From Phycisphaerae bacterium (GTDB lineage: Bacteria; Planctomycetota; Phycisphaerae; UBA1845), in assembly GCA_024102815.1 (NCBI GenBank), contig JAGFJJ010000014.1:62001-126000 (forward strand): DNA of 64,000 nt, written 5' to 3'. Below are positions 17,685 through 25,656 of the stretch, piece by piece (position 1 is the first letter of the stretch; every line of letters begins with the position of its first letter). The notes under the pieces are model-generated. The model did no database searches and had not been told where the DNA came from. It was given only the letters and a program-made list of their open reading frames with translations. A program made the position numbers and the translations under genes.

Positions 17685-19828
17685 TTCGGCAGGCGGTACA
17701 CGCACAGACATGCGCCGACCAGGACGAGTGTGATCAGCCAGCCCCCTTCGGGACCGAAGGCGCTCCCCGTCCACGCGTTGGCGGAGACCCTCGCGTCGAG
17801 CAGGGAACGATCCGTCGCATCGCCGCTCACGCTCAGGCCCAGCAGTGTTCCGATGGCGAAATTCCACGCGGCGTGCAACCCGACGAGCGGCCAGAGGGTA
17901 CCCGCCCTCGCCAGCAGGCCCACCAAAAGCAAGTGGAACAGGAACATGTTGACCATCGCGGCCGCGCCCATACCCCCGGGATTGGGCAGATGAATGCCGA
18001 CGAATCCGATGCCGCATAAGGCAATCGCCCCGAATCGATTCCATTGACAGAGTGTTTGATAGGCGTAGCCGCGGAAGGCGACCTCTTCAAAAGTCGCCAG
18101 TGCGAGGCACGCAAACGCGCCGCCAATCGCAACGAGAAGAGGATGCTGTACCGCAGTGGTATTGATTGCCGTCCAGCCAAGCAGGAACACCGCCCCCATC
18201 CAGATCAGCGGCAGACAAAGTCCCAGAAGCGCGCCCCATGCCAGCCCCCCGGCTCCGGCAACCCGTCGCCCTTCACGTGTGGCCGGTTGCTGTTCCTGTT
18301 CGAAAATCCGTCGGCAGACCCATGCCACCAGAATCGCCGATGCCCCCGCGACGACATAGAGCGCCAGATCCTCAGGAGCCGACTCGCCGGCGACCTGCGC
18401 CGCGAACTTGGCCATCAATGCGATTCCCAGTAGTGGAATCAGCAACCCCGCGAACGCGGCAACGCGGCCCAGCGCCGATACAAAAGAAAGTGCTTCGCGA
18501 CGAGAACCTGAATCAGCCGGGGGCTGAAGGAATGAACTCGAATCCCCCGACACGCGTGTCGAATCGGTGGACCGTGCGCGCATGGCCGGCGGGCGGACAT
18601 AGGTCAATGCCCGCCAGACCCATTCAGCCGGACCGTATTGAAACCGCTTGAGCCAGATCGAGGAAACCGCCAGCTCGACGATCCAGAAGCCCACGGCAAG
18701 CCCCAGCTGGCCGAAGCGGTCGATCTGTCCGATGAGCCCCAATCCGTTCCCATAGAACAAGAACGAACACAGCAGCGTCTGGGCAAGATAATTGCTCAAC
18801 GCCATGCGCCCCACGGCACTCAGCGGCCGGGTGAGCCACGGCAGCGCCCCTGCCCGGCATATCAGCATCCAGAACGCAATCCAAGCCCCGGCCATCAGCG
18901 GTTGAACCGTTTCACTGGGAAGTCGCCCCAGGAACATCGAGTAGGCCGGGGCCCAATCGGCCTGGAAATTGCGATAAAGTCCCCACAGGACAACGGGCAG
19001 TCCAATCGTCAATCCCAGGGCAATCATGAGCAGGTAGATCCGCGGACGAAGCGTCGCGAAGAACACCCCCCAGCGATACAGCGCCATCCCCACGAGCATC
19101 ATGCCCCCCGCGACCCAGAACAGGGCCAGGGGAATAATGACGAGTTGAATCGAAAGGGATGACGCCGCGCGGTCGGGGAACTGGGACCACCATCCCGCCG
19201 CGTACGTCGCGTGGTGCGCCGCGATCTGCTCCGCCGATGGTGCGAACATGGCGAATATCGGTTCGCGAAGTCCCGCCGGCGCCCCGGGAAGGATCAGCCC
19301 GAATACCAGGCAGATGACCATCGGCACGGCGTATGCCGCCAGTCCAAGGGTCAATTGCCAGACCGGCCGAAGCACGCGCAGGGGATACACCGCCATTCCC
19401 GCGAGCGCGTACGTGACCAGGATATCGCCGGGCCAGAGCAGGTACGCGTGCAGCATCCCCATCGCCAGCAGCACCAGCATCCGCCGATAATGAAGTCTGG
19501 TCCCACCGCGCCCGCGGCTGCGGGCGTCGATCATGATGATCCCGGCACCAAACAGCATGGCGAAGATGCTGAGGTCCTTGTGGCCGACAAGAACGTGCAT
19601 CAAGCTCCAAAGCGCAACGTTGGCGGCGTCGGTCCACGGGCCGGCATGGGGGTTCAGGAAAGCCGCCTCTACCGTGGCGAAGAGTTGGATGTTCATCGGC
19701 AGGATGCCGAGAATGACAACGCCCCGCAGGACGTCGATCGCGGCAATACGCTGACCGGGACGGGTCGGATCGCCCGGGATGGGTGATAGCACGTGATCCG
19801 ACGGCCTGGACGGGCTGACGGTGGTCAC
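17639..19828 (-). CDS. DUF418 (YeiB-like) - CPBP protease fusion
   Basis: A 729-residue polytopic membrane protein made of two parts. Residues about 25-420 are a DUF418/YeiB-type acyltransferase-like membrane domain, including IAAIDVLRGVVILGILPMN near the start and GRMALSNYLAQTLLCSFLFY near the end. After a polar Ser/Arg-rich linker (425-460), residues 460-720 form a CPBP intramembrane protease with EEVAFRGYAYQ, a GIHLPNPGG His motif and HAAWNF. YeiB relatives are thought to move or acylate lipids or glycans; CPBP enzymes cut within membranes. It starts with GTG overlapping the stop of the upstream gene (GTGA). The reading frame is continuous through the linker, so this looks like a true fusion. 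Confidence 0.85.
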   Translation of the reverse strand: MTTVSPSRPSDHVLSPIPGDPTRPGQRIAAIDVLRGVVILGILPMNIQLFATVEAAFLNPHAGPWTDAANVALWSLMHVLVGHKDLSIFAMLFGAGIIMIDARSRGRGGTRLHYRRMLVLLAMGMLHAYLLWPGDILVTYALAGMAVYPLRVLRPVWQLTLGLAAYAVPMVICLVFGLILPGAPAGLREPIFAMFAPSAEQIAAHHATYAAGWWSQFPDRAASSLSIQLVIIPLALFWVAGGMMLVGMALYRWGVFFATLRPRIYLLMIALGLTIGLPVVLWGLYRNFQADWAPAYSMFLGRLPSETVQPLMAGAWIAFWMLICRAGALPWLTRPLSAVGRMALSNYLAQTLLCSFLFYGNGLGLIGQIDRFGQLGLAVGFWIVELAVSSIWLKRFQYGPAEWVWRALTYVRPPAMRARSTDSTRVSGDSSSFLQPPADSGSRREALSFVSALGRVAAFAGLLIPLLGIALMAKFAAQVAGESAPEDLALYVVAGASAILVAWVCRRIFEQEQQPATREGRRVAGAGGLAWGALLGLCLPLIWMGAVFLLGWTAINTTAVQHPLLVAIGGAFACLALATFEEVAFRGYAYQTLCQWNRFGAIALCGIGFVGIHLPNPGGMGAAAMVNMFLFHLLLVGLLARAGTLWPLVGLHAAWNFAIGTLLGLSVSGDATDRSLLDARVSANAWTGSAFGPEGGWLITLVLVGACLCVYRLPNQGQGAGSSNGYAGD

Positions 19829-20562
19829 GCGGGCGGACTTCCCGCGTTCTCCGACGGCGTGGTCTCCTTATCGCCGTCCGCCGGCTGCGGCGGCGGTGCG
19901 GCGCCGGCATCGAACTTCTTCAAGGACAGCCCGTCTACGGACAGGTCTTCGAGACGGTACGAGTGCTCGAGCGACAGGGACGGCGACGTCGTAACGCTCA
20001 CGGGGGCATTGCCGTTTACGAACTTGCCCGTGTAGGTGATCGTCTGGACGCGGCCGTCCTCCGAAACGGGGAATTCCGCCTTGTCCCGCGCGAATCCCAC
20101 GAACGTGCCGTGTACGCCCTGGATCTGGGTAAGCCATGCACCAACGCGCCGCTCGTCAGCTACCGCGCTCAGATCCGCGGATGCGACTTCACGAATCATG
20201 CGCGCCGCCTCGGGTGCATCGGACTTGAGCACGTCGATCGCCACCTGGCGGGCCTTGAATATTCCCAATCCGTAGATGCTGCTGATCGCGATGACGATGA
20301 ACATGATTCCCGTCAAACACGAGATGGGCAACGCCGCGACCGCCCAACCCAGCCCGCGCCGCTTGCCGCCGGCGGTCTGCACGATGCCCACAACGCCCAG
20401 GACGATTCCCGCAACGGCCGTGACGCCCAGACAACCGAGCACGGAGCACACGAACGCCGCGATCGCGATTCCGCTTCGCGGTCGCTCGGGGAGAGGACCA
20501 TCAAACGCACCCTGGTAGTCAGACGGCGGATCATAAGGGGGAGGGGTAGTCTGGCCGTTCAT
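19825..20562 (-). CDS. DUF4190-type two-helix membrane protein
   Basis: A 245-residue protein with a proline-rich cytoplasmic N terminus (PPPYDPPSDYQG), then two hydrophobic helices separated by a basic GGKRRGLGW loop (IAIAAFVCSVLGCLGVTAVAGI and VAALPISCLTGIMFIVIAIS). This is the DUF4190 pattern. The rest (about 115-215) is an extracytoplasmic alpha/beta domain, and the last 25 residues are a Pro/Ala/Asp-rich tail. GGGAG lies seven bases from ATG 20562. The stop overlaps the GTG of the DUF418-CPBP gene, so the two are probably co-expressed. The function is unknown. Confidence 0.78.
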   Translation of the reverse strand: MNGQTTPPPYDPPSDYQGAFDGPLPERPRSGIAIAAFVCSVLGCLGVTAVAGIVLGVVGIVQTAGGKRRGLGWAVAALPISCLTGIMFIVIAISSIYGLGIFKARQVAIDVLKSDAPEAARMIREVASADLSAVADERRVGAWLTQIQGVHGTFVGFARDKAEFPVSEDGRVQTITYTGKFVNGNAPVSVTTSPSLSLEHSYRLEDLSVDGLSLKKFDAGAAPPPQPADGDKETTPSENAGSPPA

Positions 20563-20767
20563 TGGTGATCTCCCGCGGCAGGTGTTGGATGTGGACGGAT
20601 CAATCGAAGCAGGTGCAAACTTCGCCGTTTGGGGAAGCACGCACTTCAACCAAACGCAGTCATGACCCTCGCAGCGCGCACACGCTGTCCACAACCCGAC
20701 TCGCGCCGGGTGTGTTATACGCGCGTGCAAAGACTCGTCAATGAGGTGGTCGCAGCAAAGCCCATCC

Positions 20768-21370
20768 CTAGGTGATGTCCGGCGGCAACACGATGATGGG
20801 GTCCTTCGTCGGAGGTGTAATAGGCTCCGGATCGACCGGCACAGGCTCGAACGTGTATACGCCGCCGATGGAAACGCTGCCGCCCGCCTGCTTGACCGTG
20901 ATGCCCTGCCGCCACTTCCCCTGTTGGATGACGATCGAACCGGCCGTGTCGGCCGCGCCGTAGGCATCGAATACGACCGTCTCGTCACCGCCAAACGCCG
21001 CCGTTACCAGCGAGACGTTGTCCAGGTCCTGCGCCAGGTCGATCTTGTACGGCAGCAAGGTGTGATCCGGATGCGCGACGACCTTGTCGGCTGCCACGTC
21101 GTACAGGTAATACTGCTGGCGGGATGAATTGAACACCACGGAGAAATTCGTCCCCTTGGCGCGAGCCAGTTGCCGCGCCCAGTTGAGGTCCGCGGCGATC
21201 CGCCGGGCCGCCCCCTCGACCTTCTCGCGCGAGATGAAGCTGACATAACGGGGTACGGCAATGGCCGAAATCGTCGCAATGACCGCCATCACCACCACGA
21301 CTTCCAGGAGCGAGAACGCCGTCAGCCGGCGGTGAGCGTGATCGTGGACTGAATTCTTCGCTTGTCGCAT
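20768..21370 (-). CDS. Type IV prepilin/pseudopilin (GspH/FimT-like)
   Basis: A 200-residue protein with a positively charged leader (MRQAKNSVHDHAHRRLTA) followed by the prepilin peptidase site and N-methylation region FSLLEVVVVMAVIATISA, with Glu at position 5 of the mature protein. Next comes an alpha helix (EGAARRIAADLNWARQLARA) and beta strands, as in GspH/FimT minor pseudopilins. The C terminus is rich in proline and ends in a threonine. It is the last gene of the pilin set and probably a minor subunit or tip protein. No cysteine pair is visible. Confidence 0.85.
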   Translation of the reverse strand: MRQAKNSVHDHAHRRLTAFSLLEVVVVMAVIATISAIAVPRYVSFISREKVEGAARRIAADLNWARQLARAKGTNFSVVFNSSRQQYYLYDVAADKVVAHPDHTLLPYKIDLAQDLDNVSLVTAAFGGDETVVFDAYGAADTAGSIVIQQGKWRQGITVKQAGGSVSIGGVYTFEPVPVDPEPITPPTKDPIIVLPPDIT

Positions 21371-21386
21371 GTTGATAACCGATCTC

Positions 21387-21941
21387 TCAATCTGACCTTG
21401 TCAACCGCACCAAATCGATACGGACGGCGTCCACGACGCCGACACTGCCGAGGTCGGCATCGGAGGCCAGCACACCAAAGTATCCGTGCGATAGGACCGC
21501 AACCCAGCCGGCGGAGCCGTTCGCCGGGTCGGCCGCTGACGGTGTCGCCTTGACATGCACCGTTGATAGATTGTTCGTCGGGTTTTTCGGAAACGGCGGA
21601 CGCAGATACGGCCCATAAATGAACTCGCCGCCGTAGGATTCGCTGGGATTGCCCTCCTCGTCCGTGTATTTGAGGAGTTGATCCACGAACTTGGCGCCGT
21701 CAGGCAGACTGCTGCTCGGATCGTACCCCGGGTAACGCCCGTGTTCGGCATAGTAGATGTCGATGGCCTTGCGCACACTGGCGACGGAAGCCTGGAGAGC
21801 GTTGGCCTTGGATCCCGCCGCAACGGACGATAGACGCGGTACGGCAATGGATGCAATGATCCCGATGATCGTGACCACGATCACCAGCTCGACGAGACTG
21901 AACGCGCCCCCTCGACGGCGCCCGCCGCACATCAACGGCAT
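21387..21941 (-). CDS. Type IV major pilin/GspG-like pseudopilin
   Basis: A short basic leader (MCGGRRRGGA) precedes the cleavage/methylation segment FSLVELVIVVTIIGIIASI, with mature Glu5. The helix (NALQASVASVRKAIDIYYAE) continues into HGRYPGYDPSS and a PFPKNP-like loop, matching GspG-type calcium-binding pseudopilins. Starts at 21941, 21932 or further upstream (21971 with GAGG, or 22016) are possible, and none has a strong ribosome binding site; only the leader length changes. It lies 17 bases before the third prepilin gene and about 190 bases after the first. Together the set suggests a short pseudopilus or pilus. Confidence 0.83.
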   Translation of the reverse strand: MPLMCGGRRRGGAFSLVELVIVVTIIGIIASIAVPRLSSVAAGSKANALQASVASVRKAIDIYYAEHGRYPGYDPSSSLPDGAKFVDQLLKYTDEEGNPSESYGGEFIYGPYLRPPFPKNPTNNLSTVHVKATPSAADPANGSAGWVAVLSHGYFGVLASDADLGSVGVVDAVRIDLVRLTRSD

Positions 21942-22028
21942 GGTCCGATACAACGTGCACGGTCCCTGCATCCGCCTCGGAGATTGGCGCATAACGCGCA
22001 AAGCGTACGATATCATGCGACAAGATAA

Positions 22029-22074
22029 ACGGACCTCGCGTCACCCGCCGGGCAACGCGAGGTCCGTCTTTTTT
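22029..22074 (+). terminator. Strong hairpin plus T6 run
   Basis: ACGGACCTCGCG (22029-22040) and CGCGAGGTCCGT (22056-22067) form a perfect 12-bp stem with a 15-base loop, followed on the plus strand by CTTTTTT. That is a textbook intrinsic terminator reading rightward, although all adjacent genes read leftward. On the minus strand the stem is followed by TTATCTTG, so it may also end or attenuate the message from the first prepilin gene 60 bases upstream. Confidence 0.75.
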
Positions 22075-22132
22075 CCGAAACAGTCGAGAACCGGATTAGT
22101 GCGCCGTCAGAACAGGACGTCGTGTGCCGCGT

Positions 22133-22651
22133 CTAGTAGGTTGAATACACCGTTCCGCTGGCGTCGGTGCCCGTGGAATTGGCCTTGAATTCCCCGGTGA
22201 CCGTGCTGTAAACCCAGGCAGTGGAGTCGTCAATGTCGGTTCCCGCGATCGCCCCCGAGGTGATGATCTTCACGGTGTTTTCACCCTTCTTGGCGCCGAC
22301 GGGAATTGTTGGAAAGCCGGTTCGCAGGTAAGGCCCCAGTTCGTCGCCGGAGTCATCGACGGTCGTGGCACCGTCAAACTCGGTCTTGTTGGTGAGCTGC
22401 GCCTCGATATCCGCCTGCGTTCCGGACCCTTGGCTGCCGTCCGGAAACTTGCCACCGTGTTCCGCGGAGTACATATCAATCGCGTTACGAATGCCTTGCA
22501 GGCTCATGCGCATCGACGCATCGCCGGCGCCCTTCGCACCACGGCTGATGCGCGGCACGGCGATGGCCGCGATCACCCCGATGATGACAACGACGATGAC
22601 CAGTTCCACCAGGCTGAATGCCGCAAATCGCTTACTTTGGCTGATACTCAT
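22133..22651 (-). CDS. Type IV pilin/GspG-like pseudopilin
   Basis: A 172-residue prepilin with leader MSISQSKRFAA and processing segment FSLVELVIVVVIIGVIAAI (mature Glu5). The helix contains SLQGIRNAIDMYSAEHGGKF, and the C-terminal beta domain includes ELGPYLRTGFP and WVYSTVTGEFKANS. The latter matches the GspG-like WxYxxxTGE ending of planctomycete pilins. It ends with tyrosine rather than a cysteine loop. The position directly after the gspC/pilP-like gene and before a strong hairpin suggests that it is the most expressed, major subunit. Translation starts at ATG 22651; sequence further upstream lacks support. Confidence 0.87.
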   Translation of the reverse strand: MSISQSKRFAAFSLVELVIVVVIIGVIAAIAVPRISRGAKGAGDASMRMSLQGIRNAIDMYSAEHGGKFPDGSQGSGTQADIEAQLTNKTEFDGATTVDDSGDELGPYLRTGFPTIPVGAKKGENTVKIITSGAIAGTDIDDSTAWVYSTVTGEFKANSTGTDASGTVYSTY

Positions 22652-22729
22652 TCCAAGCCCCCGTAGTTGATACCCGTTTCTCGGCGCCGGTATTTCCCAA
22701 TTCCCGGAAAACTCCATACCTCCAGCATA

Positions 22730-23314
22730 CTATCGTCGCTGCTGCGTTACCGGTTTAGTCCCGCTCAGCGGTAACGTGGTTTCAAGTTGCAGAATAGTGT
22801 CACCATCATTGCACTGGAAATGGACTTTTGTTTCCCCGATTTGATGCAGTCTGCAACCGTCCCATAAGCTCCCCTCCCGAAGCCACTGCCCGTCAACAAT
22901 GGCGATCGCCCTCTCGCCGTCGAGCATCACGGCCTCGAGTCGATGACGTTCTGGAAATTCCTCGGCCACGCTCCGGGAGGTCTGCGAATTGGACGTTCGA
23001 TCCGGTTTCGCCGGGGCAGACCCGATCGAGGATGCGCTTGTCGTTCGCCCGGGTCGCCGGAACAGGTCACGGGACATCAGGCGACTCGTCGACTCCGGCA
23101 GGTTCTTCGGAAACGGAACCTCGGGTATGAGCGCTACCGAATCCCCGGTTCTCACCGAAATCCCCCCCACCTGGCCTGCATGCTCGGTCACCGTACCTGC
23201 CGAGGCTCCCTGCGGTCCGGCCATTTGGTAGCCGACCAGGAAGCGGTCCACGAACATGGCCGTCACGCTGATGCCCATCATGATCATGAACCAGCGCTTG
23301 CGGCGGGGTGTCAT
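22730..23314 (-). CDS. GspC/PilP-like inner-membrane assembly protein
   Basis: A 194-residue bitopic protein with a short basic N terminus, one transmembrane helix (WFMIMMGISVTAMFVDRFLVG) and a long polar linker. A C-terminal beta domain has LEAVMLDGERAIAIVDGQWLREG, a strand pattern like the homology region of GspC or the beta domain of PilP. These proteins link the inner-membrane platform to the secretin. GGAGG lies seven bases before ATG 23314, and the start overlaps the stop of the pilO-like gene (ATGA). Similarity is structural rather than strong in sequence, so the exact family name is uncertain. Confidence 0.65.
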   Translation of the reverse strand: MTPRRKRWFMIMMGISVTAMFVDRFLVGYQMAGPQGASAGTVTEHAGQVGGISVRTGDSVALIPEVPFPKNLPESTSRLMSRDLFRRPGRTTSASSIGSAPAKPDRTSNSQTSRSVAEEFPERHRLEAVMLDGERAIAIVDGQWLREGSLWDGCRLHQIGETKVHFQCNDGDTILQLETTLPLSGTKPVTQQRR

Positions 23315-23904
23315 GTTCCACCTCCCGCCGCTTGGACCGCGTCCGCCGCAGGCGCCGCGAACAGGCTGAACGTCAGATTGGCCACGCACTGCCCCTGCAA
23401 CGCCGCATCCGTCGCCTGCTCAATGGCCAAGTGGCTGATGTCCGCCCAGAAATCCGCCCGCTCCACATCGCGGAGAAACTGGGCGATGCCGGGAAGCGAT
23501 CCCGAAACATCGTACGTTAACAACTGCTCATTCAATCCGGGATAGGACCGCGACGGCAGGGGTGTCTGCCCCAGTGCCGACAGGTCACGCCGCGCCGCCC
23601 ATCCCGAGAGCGCCTGCACATATCCTTCCACCGGAGCGGACTCCGGAGGGTGACCGCGTTTCGACAGCTCTTCGTGCCGCTGTTTGACCAGCGCCGACTG
23701 ACGTGCCTTGGCCTGTTCCAGAGTGGACAGGTCCCAACGTGCCGTGCGCAGCGCTTCGCGAAGCTGTCGACCGTCCACCGCGCGGGCTTCAAACCGGAAG
23801 ACCGTGAGCCACAGCGCAATGCCGGCGCAGGCCGCCAGAATGATGACGCCGACGGCGTCGATCATCAGCAATCCGATCCAACTCCGATGTCTGCCGCCTA
23901 CCAC
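23311..23904 (-). CDS. pilO: PilO-like pilus/secretion platform protein
   Basis: A 197-residue bitopic protein. One helix (DAVGVIILAACAGIALWLTVF) is followed by a coiled coil (about 50-85) and a ferredoxin-like periplasmic domain with LLTYDVSGSLPGIAQFLRDVER. The last segment matches the PilO/GspM pattern in which a small-domain strand precedes a helix of the FLxxLER type. I chose GTG 23904 because GAGGTG lies eight bases upstream and it overlaps the pilN stop; ATG 23865 is the alternative. With PilN and PilM it would form the inner-membrane alignment complex. Confidence 0.7.
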   Translation of the reverse strand: MVGGRHRSWIGLLMIDAVGVIILAACAGIALWLTVFRFEARAVDGRQLREALRTARWDLSTLEQAKARQSALVKQRHEELSKRGHPPESAPVEGYVQALSGWAARRDLSALGQTPLPSRSYPGLNEQLLTYDVSGSLPGIAQFLRDVERADFWADISHLAIEQATDAALQGQCVANLTFSLFAAPAADAVQAAGGGT

Positions 23905-24521
23905 TCGCACACCACCTCGAATCGGAAGAACGGTCCTTCGGCCAGCGTCTCCCGGTGCGTGCCCACAAGGCTCACATCCCGGAATGCGCCGCTCTCTTTC
24001 AACCGCGAAACAAACACACTGGGCTCCGCCACCTCGGCCGCATAGCCTCCCAGCGTCAGCTTCCGCGGGGCGTCGATCGTGATCGACGTTCGCACCGCAC
24101 CCTGCTTCTCGTCCGCCGCCGGCGCCGACACCGCCGCGTTCTGATTCCGGCCGGGACGCGGCGGCACGGTAGCCACCGATGTCAGCCAGCATCCCGATGG
24201 CATCGTCTGGCTCAGCAGTGCCAATACGCCCGACCACTCCCGCTTGGAACGAAGGGCGTCGGCGCGATCAATGCGCAGTTGCAGATCACCCGCCTGTCCC
24301 GCCAGCTTCTGTACCTCGACGCGCAATGCACCGACGAGGGACTCCGCCTCAACCACCTGACTCTTCAGCGCTCCGATCCGGGCCTTGTCCCACGTGTCAA
24401 ACGCCGCTGCGGCCAGGACCAGCGCGACGGCGATTCCTCCCATCACCGCCAGCCGCCGCAGATGAACGCGCCGAAGCTGGCGAAGCACGACGTCGTCGGG
24501 AATGAAGTTGACGCTCGTCAT
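23898..24521 (-). CDS. pilN: PilN-like fimbrial assembly protein
   Basis: A 207-residue bitopic protein with the short PilN-type cytoplasmic motif at the start (TSVNFIPDDVV, where N-x-[LI]-P is the PilM-binding element). A transmembrane helix follows (LAVMGGIAVALVLAAAAFDTW), then a coiled coil (KSQVVEAESLVGALRVEVQK). The periplasmic domain contains WSGVLALLSQTMPSGCWLTS, LGGYAAEVAEPSVFVSRL and FEVVCEW, in the order usual for PilN. The gene lies seven bases after pilM and overlaps the pilO-like gene. Confidence 0.83.
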   Translation of the reverse strand: MTSVNFIPDDVVLRQLRRVHLRRLAVMGGIAVALVLAAAAFDTWDKARIGALKSQVVEAESLVGALRVEVQKLAGQAGDLQLRIDRADALRSKREWSGVLALLSQTMPSGCWLTSVATVPPRPGRNQNAAVSAPAADEKQGAVRTSITIDAPRKLTLGGYAAEVAEPSVFVSRLKESGAFRDVSLVGTHRETLAEGPFFRFEVVCEW

Positions 24522-24528
24522 CGCCGAA

Positions 24529-25626
24529 TCATCCTTCCAGGGCAGCGCCGATTGCCGCGGCCATTTCTTCGAGCCCGCTCCGCTTCCCTGACGAATACCG
24601 CAATTGGCAGCCCGACTCCTCCAGGCACGATGACGCGCGCTGCACGGGAATGCCCAGCGCGGACGCCAGATGCTGCGGAACGCCCGGCATCGCGGCGCCG
24701 CCGCCGACGAGAATGAGTTCCGTCGGCGAGGAACCCGGGTAACAGCTCAGCACGTACTCGAAAGAACGCTTGATCTCTCCGGCCAGTTCCCGAAGCTCGC
24801 TTCGCAGGATTCCCAAAAGGATGCCCGAGAGTTCCGCGGTGGCCGTGCCGCCCGGACCTTCGTTCCCCGTGGTTTCACCTGCCGCCGTCGGTGTGCCGCC
24901 CCCCCGGATTCCGTATTCGCGCTTATGAATCTCCGCGGCGCGCGGGCTCACCTGCAGTGACTGGGCAATGCGGTCAGTCCACTCGCCGCCGCCCGAACCG
25001 ACCGAGCGAACCAGCACCGGAACGTGCCCCAGACAAATCACCGCTCTTGCCTGGCGCTGTCCCAGATCGAGCATGCCCCACACCTCGTCCGCCCGCCACT
25101 CGCGCAGCAGTGATCCGAACCGTGCCAGCGCCGTGGCGGACGCGTCGACGCCCATGCAGAGCCAACCCGCGCTCTCAAAGGCCGTGACCAGTTCCATCAC
25201 CTTGTCACGCGATACGGCCGCCCCCACCGCGTTCGGAATCGACGCCCGGGTTGTCGGCAGTTCCCAGTACCGCGTCTCCAGTTCCGCACGCTTCGGCCCC
25301 GCCAATCGCTCGACTTCGTGCCGCACCGCCGCTTCCACGTCGCTCTCGTCCGTCCGGGGAAGTTCCAGCGCGAAGAAGTCCACGTCGGGAGGATGCAGCA
25401 CGGCCGTCACGCGTCGTCCCCGGAAGCCTCCGTGACCCAGGCATCCGGAAACCTCCTCGCCGCTTGGAGCGTGTGTTTCGTCGCCTCTCCTTCCCTCCCA
25501 TCGAGCCGAATGCACAACCTCGACCGCACCGTCCGCTCGGCGCAACTGCACGGCGCGCAGACCCGTCGCTCCCGTGTCGGCACCGACACACGTCAGTCCA
25601 TTCCGTCTTCGCCCCATTCGCACCAT
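24529..25626 (-). CDS. pilM: PilM-like actin-fold ATPase
   Basis: A 365-residue cytoplasmic protein of the FtsA/PilM actin-like fold. VGADTGATGLRAVQL near the start corresponds to the phosphate-1 motif. AVGAAVSRDKVMELVTAFESAGW and VDASATALARFG correspond to the subdomain 1C/2 region. WGMLDLGQRQARAVIC is phosphate-2, and TELILVGGGAAMPGVPQHLA is the adenosine motif. PilM binds the N-terminal peptide of PilN, whose gene follows after seven bases, and links the ATPase to the membrane platform. A Gly/Thr-rich loop (about 250-270) is longer than usual. Confidence 0.87.
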   Translation of the reverse strand: MVRMGRRRNGLTCVGADTGATGLRAVQLRRADGAVEVVHSARWEGRRGDETHAPSGEEVSGCLGHGGFRGRRVTAVLHPPDVDFFALELPRTDESDVEAAVRHEVERLAGPKRAELETRYWELPTTRASIPNAVGAAVSRDKVMELVTAFESAGWLCMGVDASATALARFGSLLREWRADEVWGMLDLGQRQARAVICLGHVPVLVRSVGSGGGEWTDRIAQSLQVSPRAAEIHKREYGIRGGGTPTAAGETTGNEGPGGTATAELSGILLGILRSELRELAGEIKRSFEYVLSCYPGSSPTELILVGGGAAMPGVPQHLASALGIPVQRASSCLEESGCQLRYSSGKRSGLEEMAAAIGAALEG

Positions 25627-25656
25627 GTCTACTTCACGCGCTCCATTCTCAACCGA

